Below, in pieces: positions 21,901 through 34,100 of a stretch of DNA of 64,000 nucleotides. The DNA is from Plantago major. Its lineage: Eukaryota; Streptophyta; Magnoliopsida; Lamiales; Plantaginaceae. The stretch covers positions 32,740,765 through 32,804,764 of the forward strand of contig CM048840.1 in the NCBI GenBank assembly GCA_026545765.1, in the 5' to 3' direction. A program made the position numbers and the translations under genes. Within the stretch, counting starts at the first letter, position 1, and every line of letters starts with the position of its first letter. Below the pieces are notes generated by a model. It was not told the origin of the DNA. It did no database searches and saw only the letters and a program-made list of their open reading frames with translations.

Positions 21901-24425
21901 TGATGGATAAGGAGTTTGTCAAGGAAGTGGCCAGAAAGCTGATCCAAGCTTTCAATCAAGCTGATGGTCAGACCAGACTACAGATGGCATTCAAGCACAC
22001 TTTGCCCCAGACTCTACAGTACATACCCTCTGAACAAGAGGAAATTAATGGGCAAACGGTCACTATTCCAGAAGTGATCAACCTGGTCTCTGAAGATGAG
22101 GAAGAGAAGGAAACTGATGAAAACAATTATGAAGATCCTCCTTCTGACCATCACAAGGATGAAGATAAGAAGGATAATGATGATGCCCCTGCACCAGGGA
22201 CGGGAGGGATTCCACAAGGAAAAATTGCCTCAGCTGCTGAAAAGCACACTGAGAGGACATCACAACAATCCCCTCCTCCATCTCCTCAGAAATCTAATAA
22301 TCCAACTCCCTAACACAAAGATACTACTGAACAAGTAGTTGAGCACTCTGAGGGAACAACTCAGAAAATATCAGATGCACAAGCCAGAGTTGCTCAACTC
22401 AAACAACTGTTGGAGGAAGAACAACAGCTACATCTTCAACTGGAAGAAAAGATAGCTGAATCCAGAGCAAAGCTCCAAAAGATTGAAGATTAAACAATCA
22501 AGGAAATGGAAGCTTATGATGAAATGAAAGAACTCCAGCTTGTTGTTCAGGCAATTGCTGAGGAATTAGATACTGAGCAAGTATCTAGTGACAAGCATGA
22601 AGCTAAGGCTGCATTCCTAAAAGATGTACCATCCTCCTCACTGAAAGGAAAGAAGCCCATCTCTGAGATGGTTGCTGGACTAGAAAACATTGATGAAAAT
22701 GTCCAAGAGGATGAAGATCACTGGGCTGATGACTCAGATGATGAAGAAGACAAGACATTGGCAGAACACCGCAATGAACATTTAGCGGTTTCTCATTTGA
22801 AAAGGAAGCTGATTGCTCCTGAAATATTCAGCAAGCTGCCAAATGTCAACTCCAATGAATACTTGAACATATATCAAGTACTGGCTAAATTGAAAAAGGA
22901 GTTATCTTCTCAAGACAAAGCCACCATTGCATCAGTCCCTGCAGAAATGAAGTCATTCACTGAGCTCATCACTCAGAGAACAACCAGTCTGGTTATTGCT
23001 CAGCAAGATCTAGGCATGGTTAGGGATGATGACCAAAACTTGGCTGCAAAAGCCTTTGAAGAGGCTAGCTATGCTGCTGGAAAAGCATATGCTATTCAAG
23101 GCCCACTGGCAGAGCTCACTGATAAGGATACTGGTCTTATCAAACAAAATCAGGAGCTCAAGGCCAATCTGGAACAGTTGGTTGCTGCTTACAACTATCT
23201 GCAAAGTAACTTCAACTCCCTTTCAGAATCATTTGTGATTCTTAGTCAGTTAACAATGACTATGGGGGAAGAATATCAAGATGCTCAGAGAGGAAGAGGA
23301 AGAGGAAACAAAAGAAAATCTGAACAACCACCTCTCAGAATAAATGAGCCCTCCTCCAGTCAGACTGCTCTACAGATAGTGGCCACCACTCAACTTCCTG
23401 AAAAAGGAATGACAACAAGGTCCAGAGCACAAAAACCTCCAAGGAGTACTAAGGCTCCAAGGAGAAGACAAGTAAGAGGGATTGATGAATCTTCTGAAGA
23501 AGAAAAAGAAGAAGGCCAAATCAAATCCCTGGGCAATGAAGAAGGCTGCAAAACTCTCACAAGAATCAATCTTGATGATGATGATGATGAAGAGACTGAT
23601 GAAGATGAAGCTCCTCTTCATAGAAAAAGAAAAATTGATAGCCTAACTGAGCCCATAGCTGCAAAGCCTTTGGCAGCTAAAACACCCTCTGGAAATACCA
23701 AGTCTATCCAGGGTGGTTCTTCAAGCATTACCCCAAGGGAGAATTCAAGACAAAGGAGGAACAGGCTGAGAGCTGAACAAAGACAACTTCAACTACCACT
23801 CAGGCCTGAAGAAGCCAAGATTGAGTATGTGAAGACCAACAGTGACTCCTTTGTCTACAGGTGTATTAATCAGAAGAATGGCTACTGGATTCTGGAACTT
23901 AAGCATCTACTGGTAAACTCAAAATTTCCAGAACCAATCCATAAACAGCTCATGGCATGGAGAAAAGACAAGTCAATCTTGATTAACACCAACCACATCA
24001 AAGCCTGGTTGGATTTTGAAGTAATCAAGAGAATAGAAGCCATGAAGAAGGACCTCTCTGATGTATGTCCTTATGGAAAGCCAGATGATGTGCACAAAAT
24101 TCCCAACATTACTGGAACAGGCACAAGAGCAAGACTTGCTGTGGAACCCTATGCGTCCTTCTACTTTACTGAAGATCAATACAAGGGTGACATCTGATAT
24201 CTGAAGATCATTTATGAATACTTCAAGCTATCAGATATCAGAATCGAGCATGCCTGGAAGTGGGGAAAGTATCTGTGGGTCAAGCAATTTGTCAAGAAAA
24301 ATCCTACCAAAACCTACAAGGAAGTCTGTGGATTTGCCAGAGACACAGAGATGATTGTCAGAACAATTCTCTATGACTACTTTGATGATATCAAAAGGTT
24401 TGGTGATAGGAAATTTGCAGATTGA
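18910..24425 (+). pseudogene. Copy B ORF3: about 1700-codon downstream gene with five introns
   Basis: Exons: 18910-20769, 20850-20957, 21037-21136, 21220-21372, 21463-21582, 21661-24425. Introns are 78-90 bp, GT..AG. Exons 2, 4 and 5 are 36, 51 and 40 whole codons, and five of six exon starts follow the pattern AG|GCT or AG|GAT. Domains: N-terminal roughly 320 residues with HWDVLACILHRCFDGLQ, and an acidic linker rich in KV(S/A/T)E. The final exon has KCFKKWQKLRC, ENYVHTMFPTEQY, an acidic block, a coiled coil (LKQLLEEEQQLHLQLEEK), RGRGRGNKRK, KAPRRRQVRG, and a C-terminal domain (HAWKWGKYLWVKQFVKK). No signal peptide or membrane span seen. Breaks: TGA 19867, TGA 20188, frameshift in exon 3, frameshift near 21735, TAA 22311, TAA 22491, TGA 24195. 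Function unknown. Confidence 0.78.
20770..21660 (+). other. Intron-rich block of ORF3, copy B (introns 1-5)
   Basis: Intron 1 20770-20849, intron 2 20958-21036, intron 3 21137-21219, intron 4 21373-21462, intron 5 21583-21660. Each starts GTA/GTG, is T-rich before the acceptor, and ends TTACAG, CTAATAG, CTTACAG, TTCTCAG or TTTCAG. All five have counterparts in copies A, C and D at the same codons, while the reading frame is not open across them. Confidence 0.82.
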
Positions 24426-24815
24426 TCCATGGAACTGCTTTTGAAGACTTGAAGTGTTAAAGACTTGAAGACTAGTTTATTAGGATGTCTACTTGGAGCT
24501 TGGCTACTCTTGTTGTCCTAATTTACTAGGTATTTTTTTTGTATCTTGCTGACTGAGCTGAATTGTATTATGTACTAAAGTTATCTGTAAACTTTCTTTG
24601 TAACATATCTGATGAACTTACTCTCAAATATCTTTTTCTATAAAAGATAACTTGTCAGCAAAGATCACACATTGTGATTTGGTTGATGTTTACTTTCTGC
24701 ACTTAATTATATGAACTGAAAGATCATAAGAAATGATTAAGTTGTGGATTGTTTCCTCATCCAGATTTGTAATAGGTCAGATAGTCACCGTTGACTGATC
24801 AAAATGGGGGAAATT
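24426..24815 (+). other. Copy B 3' untranslated region and polypurine tract
   Basis: About 390 bp between the ORF3 stop and the 3' LTR, without a frame. It ends in AAAATGGGGGAAATT (about 24801-24815), the polypurine tract that primes plus-strand synthesis, directly abutting the LTR's TG. Confidence 0.8.
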
Positions 24816-26467
24816 TGTTAGGAATATTTGTTTAGATTTTGATCAGCAACCTAATGACTTATCTTAGCTCAGAAAGGTGATTAGTACTCTTGGTTCACTT
24901 GAACACTGTAAAAGAGGAAACTCACTAAGTATGATAGTCTAGCTAATCTTGTATAGGATGTTAGGTCTCGAAATGTAATTTTTATTTTCTGAAGAAGACC
25001 AAGAAGAAGACATCCAGCAGGAAAAGTTCAACGGATTTGAAGATTTGAAGACTGCACAAGATTGCTGAAGACAAAGGTTTTTCAGATACCTATGTCCAGA
25101 TATCTTGAAGAAACAAGTGTTTCGAAACACAAGTGTTACAAAAGATATCTTAGAATAAAAGGTTTCTGAGACGAGGAAAGTGCCCACAGATATCTACACT
25201 CAGATACCTTGGACATAAAATATGTTACTGAAAAGAAATATATTATAACAAGTTGTTTCACTAATTGGTATCTGAAGTTGTGATAATTTCTGAAAAGAAC
25301 GTGCAAAGCTTCAGAGAACTCTGATAATAAAAGATCTCTGATACAATGCATAGTTCCGTTGGCACTACAGGACAAAATATAGTACAGTGCATTAAATGCA
25401 CGGACAGAAATGTCTGAACAAAAACGGTAGCTTCTGAAAAAGAAGACAAACCTGGTAGTACTATACTCAGATATCAATAGTTTGAATTTGATTTAAGCCT
25501 AACGGATACTATTCAAACGACACTCAAATTCATCTATAAATATCAACACTTAGCCTGCTTGAGAACACACACACTGAACACCTTAGATCACTGAACTTAT
25601 ATTGAATACTCACAAAAGTTCTCTCAAGCTTACTACTTACCTTCAAGCTTTCTGTTGCGACCAAAGCTCTTGATTCTAAGTAGCACAAAAGTTCTAAGTG
25701 TCCTGATCCTTAACAAGCATTGTTATTTGTGAAAGAGTTGAACTAAGATTTCATATCTGAGTTTCATTCTCTTGAACACTTATCATAGACTTGGGTCAGT
25801 AAAGAACAAGATACCATACATTGCAAAGTGTATTAAGTATACTTTATTCATAGAGCTATCTGAATAACTGAACAAGTTATTAAAGAAGCTCACCTGACAA
25901 TTTACCTTAACCAACACCTTAATCGGCCTGGAGTACATGAAGTACTTAGTTTGGGAAACTAAGGAATAACTCCAAGGTTATTCAGCACAGGAAGTACTTA
26001 GTTTGGGAAACTGAGGAATAGCTGAAAAGGTTTCTGTGTACAGGAAGTACTTGGCTGTGAAAGCCGGGGAATAACTCAGGGGGAACACTTGGTTGGGAAC
26101 CTAGTGTATTTAGGAATCAAGAGAAGATATTTGTAAGGTTACATCATTTATCTGTCTTAGTGAATTCTAGGTCTGAGAAAGGCCGAAGTGGATTAGTTGA
26201 AGGATTACGCCACCTTCAGATACCACTATAAAAAGACTTGTGTTATTTACTTTCTGCAGTTTATTACTTGCTTTACTTATCTTGCAAAGTACTTACACTT
26301 ATCTTGCTGAGCACGTGCACTTATCACAGAAAAGTCTTCCGCTCTCTGAAATTAAGTATCAGATATCTTCACAGATATCTGAGAACTTGTGTTTATCGAC
26401 AAAAGTTTTAAAAGACTATTCACCCCCCCCCCCCCCGTCTTTTACTTTGCCGTTATCTGGACCAACG
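24816..26467 (+). repeat. 3' LTR of copy B
   Basis: Pairs with 10086-11736. TATA box at 25535-25542, hairpin repeat about 25935-26106. It contains an expanded C14 tract (26423-26436) where the 5' LTR has only C5. The terminal CA has become CG (26466-26467), yet GATCA follows, fixing the end. Confidence 0.93.
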
Positions 26468-26472
26468 GATCA
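26468..26472 (+). repeat. Right target site duplication of copy B (GATCA)
   Basis: Matches 10081-10085. Removing B and one GATCA restores copy A's ORF3 intron 3, which ends TTCTACTTACAG at 26503. Confidence 0.9.
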
Positions 26473-26503
26473 TTTTTCTCAAATTAACAATTTCTACTTA
26501 CAG

Positions 26504-29164
26504 GTTCAAAAAGAAGTAGAAGTTGCTGGGGAATTGCCCACTCAATTCCCGCAACCAATGAAAATTGATGAGGCATCAAAGCTTTCATCACAAGAAAAAC
26601 TTCCAGAGACTGCACAAGTCTGTGATAGACAAATGTCTGAGCCTCCTATTGTGGAGGTAATTGACTTCTCAGATAACTAAAATTGTCTAACGTAGTTTTC
26701 TTGCTCAAAATTTTCAAAGGGTTGTTTTTAATCTCAGGTTCAAGCAGAAAGAAAGATCACTGAGGATCAGGCTTTCCAGTCTCCTCCTCATATCCAGATA
26801 TCTGAGGCACCTGGAACCTCAATAGTCAAGTCATCTGAGCCTGTCACACAGGTAACTTAGATACCTTTCTACTCTAAAGCCCAAATATCTACTAAAGTTT
26901 TGAAACTAATTCAGAACTCTTTCTTTCAGGCTCAAACAAGTGCCACTAAGGTCCCTGTTGATGAGAATAAGGACCTGCTTCCTTTTTTCAAGGAATACAC
27001 TTTGCCAAAGCACCTAAAATGCTTCAAGAAATGGCAAAAGCTTCGATGCTCCAATCTATCTGAGATCATTAAAGTGACTGATCACCCCATAAGGAGAGAA
27101 CGAGCCCTTGACTTGGAAAATTATGTCCATGCCATGTTTCCCACTGAACAATACTCTTTTAGAACATTAATGCATAAGGACTTCGTCAAGGAAGTGGCCA
27201 GAAAGCTTATTCAAGCTTTTAACCAAGCAGATGGTCAGACCAGAATGCAGATGACATTCAAGCCTACTTTTCCCCAGACTTTACAATTCATACCCTCTGA
27301 GCAAGAGGAAGTTAATGGGAAAATGGTCACTATTCCAGAAGTGATCAATCTGGTCTCTGAAGATGAAGAAGAGAAGGAGACTGATGAGAATGACTATGAA
27401 GAACCTCCTTCTGACCATCACAAGGATGAGGATGATAAGAAGGATGATGATGATGCCCTTGCCCCAGGGACTGGAGGGATTGCACAATGCAATAATACCT
27501 CAGTTGCTGAAAAGCACACTGAGAGGACGTCAAAAAAATCCCCTCTTCCATCTCCTCAGAAATCTACCCATCCATCTCCCCCAACAAAAAGACTCTACTG
27601 AACAAGTAGTTGAGCACTCTGAGGACAACACTCAGAAAATATTGGATGCACAAGCCAGAGTTGCTCAACTCAAACAACTGTTGGAGGAAGAACAACAGCT
27701 ACATCTTCAACTGGAAGAAAAGATAGTTGAATCCAGAGTCAAGCTAGATAAACTTGAAGAACAAACGCGCAAAGAAATGCAAGCTTACTCTGAGATTAAA
27801 GGGCTCCGGGATGCTGTTGATTATATTGCCAAGGAGTTAGATGCTGAACAAGTATCTGAAGAAAAGCATGATGCTAAGGCTGCATCTTCACCAAAGAAAC
27901 CATCCTCCAAAGGCAAGAAACCCATATCTGAGATGGTTGCCACCTTCAGAAACCTTGATGAAGAAGTACAAGAGGATGAAGATCACTGGGCTAATGACTC
28001 AGATGATGAAGAAGACAGAACCTTGGCAGAACATGCAAATGTTCACTTGGGAGTTTCTCACTTAAAGAGAAAACTGATAGCTCCTCAAAGCTTCAGTAAG
28101 AAACCAAATCTCAACTCCTATGATTACATGGCCAGATACCAGGTTCTGGCAGCTCTAAGAAAGGAGTTGTCTCAACAAAATGAAGAAGTAATTGCATCAG
28201 TCCCTGCTGAAATGAAAAAGTTCACTGAGTTAATCACTCAAAGAACAACAAGCTTGGTCATTGCTCAGAGAGACCTAGGCATGGTGAGGGATGATGACAA
28301 TAATCTTGCTGAAAAAGCCCTCAATGAGGCTAGCTATGCTGCTGGAAAAGCAGATGCTACTCAAGGCCCACTGGTAGAGCTCACTGATAAGGAAACAGGT
28401 CTTATCAAACAAAATCAGGAGCTCAAGGCCAATCTGGAACAGTTGGTTACTGCTTACAACTATCTGCAAGGCAACTTTGACTCCCTTTCAGAATCCTTTG
28501 TGATTCTTAGTCAGTCAACAATGACTAAGGGGGAAGGATTTCAAGGTGCTCAGAGAGGAAGAGGAAGAGGAAACAAAAGGAAATCTGAACAACCACCTCT
28601 CAGAATAAATGAGCCCTCCTCCAGTCAGACTGCTCTACAGATAGTGGACACCACTCAGCAACTTCCTGAAAAAGGAATGACAACAAGGGCTAGGGCACAG
28701 AAACCTCCAAGGAGTACCAAGGCTCCAAGGAGAAGACAAGTAAGAGGGATTGATTAGTCTTCTGAAGAAGAAGAAGAAGAATAAGGCCAAATCAAATCCC
28801 AGAGCAATGAAGAAGGCTGCAAAATTTTCACAAGAATTGACCTTGATGATGATGATGATGAGACTGATGAAGATGAAGCTCCTCTTCACAGAAAAAGAAA
28901 AAGGGTTGATAGCCTATCTGAGCCCATAGCTGCAAAGCCCTTGGCAGCTAAAACACCCTCTGGAAATACCAAGTCAATCCAGGGTGGATCTTCAAGCAAT
29001 CCTCCAAGGGAGAATTCAAGACAAAGGAGGAACAGGTTGAGAGCTGAACAAAGAAAACCTCAACTACCACTCAGGCCTAAAGAAGCCAAGATTGAGTATG
29101 TGAAGACCAACAATGACTCCTCTGTCTACAGATGCATTAATCAGAAGAATGGTACTGGATTCTG
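26504..29164 (+). pseudogene. Copy A ORF3, exons 4-6 (3' half, truncated)
   Basis: Exon 4 26504-26656 (51 codons), intron 4 26657-26737, exon 5 26738-26851 (38 codons), intron 5 26852-26929, and exon 6 from 26930 until cut by copy C at 29164. The frame before 26930 is intron read-through. Exon 6 has LPKHLKCFKKWQKLRC, ENYVHAMFPTEQY, IPEVINLVSEDEEEKE, a coiled coil with long heptad-like EQQLHLQLEEK, RGRGRGNKRKSEQPP and PRSTKAPRRRQVRG. Breaks: frameshift ending at 27601, stop TAG at 28755-28757, a further stop near 28782. The last roughly 180 codons of the C-terminal domain are missing because copy C follows. Confidence 0.75.
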
Positions 29165-30803
29165 TGTTGGTCCAGATAACGGCAAAGTAAAAGACTAGGG
29201 GGGGGGGGGGTGAATAGTCTTTTAAAACTTTTGTCGATAAACACTATTTCTCAGATATCTGAGTAGATATCTGATACTTAGATTCAGAGCGCGGAAGACT
29301 TAAGATAGATAAGTGCAGAAACAGTTAAAGTGTGTGTGTGTGTGTTGCTGACAAGTAAGTACAGAAAAGTAAATAACACAGCAAGTATAGTGGTATCTGG
29401 AGGTGGCGTAATCCTCCAACTAATCCACTTCGGTCTTCCAAAGACCTAGAATTCACTAGAATAGATAATTGAGGTCACCTTACAAAAATCCTATTCTAAG
29501 ATTCCTTAAACAGATGGTTCCCAACCAAATGTTCCCCCTGAGTTGTTCCCCGGCTTTCACAGCCAAGTACTTCCTGTACTCAGAAACCTTTTTGAGTTAT
29601 TCCCTAGCTTCCCAAGCTAAGTACTTCCTGTACTCAATAACCTTGGAGTTATTCCTTAGTTTCTCAAACTAAGTACTTCCTGTACTCCACGCCAGTGATG
29701 GTGTTGGTTTTGGTTTGAGTTGTCAGATGAGCTTCTTAATAACTTTTCAGTTAATCAGATAGCTCTGTGAATCAAGTATACTTAATACACTTTGCAATGT
29801 ATGGTATCTTGTTCTTTTTACTGACCCAAGTCTTAGATAAGTGTTCAAGAGAATGAATCTCAGATACTTGATCTTTTGATTCAACTCTTTCACAGATAGC
29901 TGTGCTTGTTTAGGATCAGGACACTTAGAACTTTAGTGTTACTCAAGATCAAGAGCTTTGGTCGCAACAGAAAGCTTTGAGAGTAAGTAGTTTGCTTGAG
30001 AGATTAAGATATGTTTTCAGTTCAGCGTCTTTTCAAGCAGTCTAAGTGTTGATATTTATTGATGAATTTGAGTACCGTTTGAATAGCATCCGTTAGGCTT
30101 AAATCAAATTCAAACTATTGATATCTGTGTATAGTACTATAGCAGGTTTGTCTTCTTCTTCAGAAGCTACCGTTGCTTTTGTTCAGACATCTCTGTCCGT
30201 GCATTTAATGCAATGTACTATACTTTTGTCCTGTAGTGCCAACGGAACTATGCTTTGTATCAGAGACAACCTTGATCAGATTTCTCTGAATCTTTGCACG
30301 TTCTTATCTTTATCTTCAGATACCACTTTTATTGAAACAATTTTATTTGCAATATATATATTTCTTTTTCAGAAATGGGTTAAAGCTCAAGGTATCTGAG
30401 AATAGATATCTGTGGACACTTTCCTTGTTTTCAGATAGACCTTTTATTTCTCAGATATCTCTTGTGACACAGTTTGTTTAAAACTATTCGTGTCTTCAAG
30501 ATATCTGGCCAAGGTATCTGGAAAACTGCTTTGATAAGAATCTTGTGCGCTTCTTCAAGTCTTCAATGTAGTTGAACTTGTTCTGCTTGGATGTCTTCTT
30601 CTTGGTCTTCTCTTCATAAAATAAAATTTACATTTTGAGACCTAACATCCTATACAAGATTAGCTAGACTATCATACTTAGTGGGTTTCCTCTTTTACAA
30701 TGTTCAAGTGAACCAAGAGTACTAATCACCTTTCTGAGACTAAGATAAGTCATCATGTTGCTGATCAAAATCTAAACAGATATTTCTAACAAAATATCTA
30801 ACA
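29165..30803 (-). repeat. 3' LTR of copy C (minus strand)
   Basis: Reads TGTTGGTCCAGATAACGG on the plus strand, the reverse complement of the B LTR end. Contains a G13 run (29198-29210), a (TG)n stretch near 29330, and the hairpin repeats at about 29515-29690. The U3 end shows TGTTAG twice within 15 bp, so the exact terminus is 30790 or 30803. The TATA box is mutated. Confidence 0.88.
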
Positions 30804-31186
30804 AATTTCCCCCTTTTTGATCAGTCAACGATGACTATCTGACCTATTACAAATCTGGATGAGTGAACAATTCAACACTTAATCATTTCTTAAGATTTTT
30901 CAAATCATTCAATTAAGTGCAGAAAGTAGACATCAACCAAATCACAAGGTGTGATCTTTGCTGACAAGTTATCTTTTATAGAATACTATCTGAGAGTAAG
31001 TTCTTCAGATAAGTTACAAAGAGAGATTACAGATAACTTCAATACATAAAGCAAGTTTAGCTCAGTCAGCAAAAATACAGCAAAAACTACATAGTAAATT
31101 AGGACAACAGGAGTAACCAAGCTCCAAGTAAACATCCTAATAGACTAGTCTTCAAGTCTTCAAGTCTTCAACAGTAGTTCTATGGA
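30804..31186 (-). other. Copy C polypurine tract and 3' untranslated region
   Basis: 30804-30819 reads AAAAAGGGGGAAATT on the minus strand, matching the B polypurine tract. The remainder up to the ORF3 stop matches B 24426-24798 and holds no gene. Confidence 0.75.
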
Positions 31187-34100
31187 TCAGTCTGCAAATT
31201 TCCTATCTCCAAACCTTTTGATGTCATCAGAATAATCATAGAGAAGTGTTCTGACGAGCATCTCAGTGTCTCTGGCAAATCCACAGACTTCTTTGTAGGT
31301 TTTGGTAGGATTTTTCTTGACAAAATGTTTGACCCACAGATACTTTCCCCACTTCCAGGCATGCTCTATTCTGATATCTGACAGCTTGAAGTATTCGTAG
31401 ATAATCCTCAGATATCTGATGTCACCCTTGTATTGATCTTCAGTTAGATAGAACGACTCATAGGGTTCCACAGCGAGTCTTGCTCTTGTGCCTGTTCCTG
31501 TGATATTCAGAATTCTGTGCACATCATCTGGCTTTCCATATGGACATTCATCAGAGAGGTCCTTTCTCATGGCTTCAGTTCTCTTGACAACTTCAAAATC
31601 CAACCAGGCTTTAATGTGATTGGTGTTGATCAAGGTTGGCTTATCTTTTCTCCATGCCATAAGTTGTTTGTGGATTGGTTCTGGAAATCTTGAATTTACC
31701 AGTAGATGCTTAAGTTCCAGAATCCAATAGCCATTTTTCTGATTGATGCACTCAGAGATGAGGAATCATTGTCATTCTTCACATACTCTATTTTGGCTTC
31801 TTCTGGCCTGAGTGGAAGTTGACTTTGTCTTTGCTCAGCTCTCAGTCTGTTCCTTCTCTGTCTTGAATTCTCTTTGGGGTTGTTGCTTGAAGAACCACCC
31901 TGGATAGACTTGGTATTTCCAGAGGGTGTTTTAGCTGCTAGGGGCTTTGCAGCTATGGGCTCAGTTAGGCTTTCAATTTTCCTTTTCTTGTGAAGAGGAG
32001 CTTCATCTTCATCAGTTTCCTCATCATCATCAAGATTAAATCTTGTGAGAGTTTTACAGCCTTCTTCATTGCCCAAGGGCTTGATTTGACATTCTTCTTC
32101 TTCAGAAGATTCATCAATCCCTTTAACTTGTCTTCTCCTTGGAGCCTTGGTACTCCTTGGAGGTTTCTGTGCCATGGCCCTTGTTATCATTGTAGTTCCT
32201 TCAGTAGGTTTCTGGGAAGCAGCTACTATTTGCAAAGCAGCTTGGCTAGAGGAGGGTTCGTTTATTCTGAGTGGTGGCTGGGAAGTTTTCATGTTTCTTC
32301 TTCCTCTCTGAGCCACACCAGCTCCAGATTTCTTCTTGTTTTCTTTTCCTTCTTCCCATTCCCCCTTACTTTGAGGTCCATATTTGTACACTCTTTCCCC
32401 CTTATTCATTGTTGGCTGACTCAGTCTCATAAAAGAATCTGAGAGAGAGAGTCAAAATGCCCTTGTAAATAATTGTAGGCAGTGACCAACTTCTGAAGTT
32501 CGGCTTTGAGCTCCTGATTTTGCTTGATAAGTCCATTGTCCTTATCAGTGAGCTCTGCCAATGGGCCTAGGATGGCATCTGCTTCAAAGATGTAACTTGC
32601 CTCTTGGAAAGCTTTTTCAGCTAAAGATGCATCATCGTCCCTTATCATTCCCAGATCTTTCTGAGCAATGACTATGCTAGTTGTTCTCTGAGTTATGAGC
32701 TCAGTGAACTTTTTCATTTCAGAGGGGACGGAGGCAATTACTTCCTTGTTCTGTGAAGACAACTCCTTGTTCAGACGAGCCATTACTTGGTATCTGTTCA
32801 TGTATCCAAGGGAGTGGACATTTGGCAGTTTGCTGAATATTGCAGGAGCAATCAGCTTCCTTTTCAAGTGAGAAACCGCTAAATGTTCATTGCGGTGCTC
32901 TGCCAAAGTCTTGTCTTCTTCATCATCTGAGTAATCAGCCCAGTGATCTTCATCCTCTTGGACATTCTCATCGATTATGTCGAGTCCAGCAACCATCTCA
33001 GAGATTGGTTTCTTCCCTTTTTGGGAGGAGGATGGTACTTCTTTTGAAGATGATGCAGCCTTAGCATCATGCTTAATTTCAGATACTTCTTGATGTCGAG
33101 TTCTTTGGTGATGGCATTCTGACATCCTGTAGCTCTTTAACCTCAGAGTAAGCAATCATCTCTTGCAGATATTGATCTTGTAGTTGGTCAAGCTTATCTC
33201 TGGATTTAGCTATTTGGTCTTCCAGTTGAAGATGGAGCTGTTGTTCTTCTTCCAACAAGTGTCTGAGTTGAGTAGTTCTGGATTGAGTATTCAACAATTT
33301 CTGAGTGATTTCCTCAGAATCCTCAACTATTTGTTCAGTATTAGCCTTTTGTTGGGAAGATGGATGGGTTGACTTTTGAGGAGATGGAGACGGAGATTTC
33401 TGTGCTTTCCTCTCAGTTTGCTTTTCAGCAGTTGAGGCATGATTTCTTTGTGAAATTCCTCCGGTCCCTGGTGCAGGGGCATCATCATCATCCTTTTTGT
33501 CTGTGTCATCCTTTTGGTGATGGTCAGTGGGAAGTTCATCGAAGTCATTTTCGTTTATCTCTTCCTCCTCATCATCTTCAGATACAAGATTGATCACTTC
33601 AGGAATAGTGATCTTCTGCCCATTAACCTCTTCTTGTTCAGAAGGTATAAATTGCAGAGTTTGGGGCAGAACTGGCTTGAATGCCATTTGTAATCTTGTC
33701 TGACCATCTGCCTATTCAAAGGCTTGTATCAAATTGTGCGCCACTTCTCTGGAGAAATCCTTATGCAATAGAGTCGCAACTGTGTACTGTTCGGTAGGGA
33801 ACATTGCATGGATATATGTCTCCAAGTCAAGAGCTCGTGCTCGTCTGTTTGGTTGATCTGTGATTCTCAATATTTCAGAGAGATCAGAGCACCTTAACCT
33901 TTGCCATTTCTTGAAGCATTGAATATGCTTTGGCAGGGTGTGAGCTTTGAAGAAGGGAAGTAGGTCCCTTGTCTCATCATTGGGAGCCTGCTTGGCACTC
34001 GTTTGAGCCTGAAAGAAAGAGTTTTGAGTGAGCTTCAAAACTTTTGTAGATATCTGAGTAGAAGTGTAGTTTAGTTTCTGAGTTACCTGAGTAAGTACTT

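Larger units (their letters stand above)
10086..26467 (+). mobile_element. Copy B: full-length 16.4-kb SIRE/Maximus-like copia element, nested in copy A
   Basis: Complete with both LTRs (10086-11736 and 24816-26467), primer binding site, gag, pol, a spacer, ORF3 with five introns, polypurine tract and a 5-bp target duplication. At 16,382 bp it is far above the typical 5-kb copia size and is large even for the SIRE/Maximus group. The extra length is mostly the roughly 5.5-kb ORF3. The LTRs are very similar by eye (about four differences in the first 160 bp), so the insertion is fairly recent. Stops and frameshifts in every gene make it non-autonomous. Confidence 0.93.

Noticed and set aside
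26900..26929. Apparent N-terminus upstream of ORF3 exon 6 in copies A, C and D
   Set aside because: This is read-through of intron 5 sequence; the CTTTCAG acceptor and the whole-codon exon 5 end fit splicing better.
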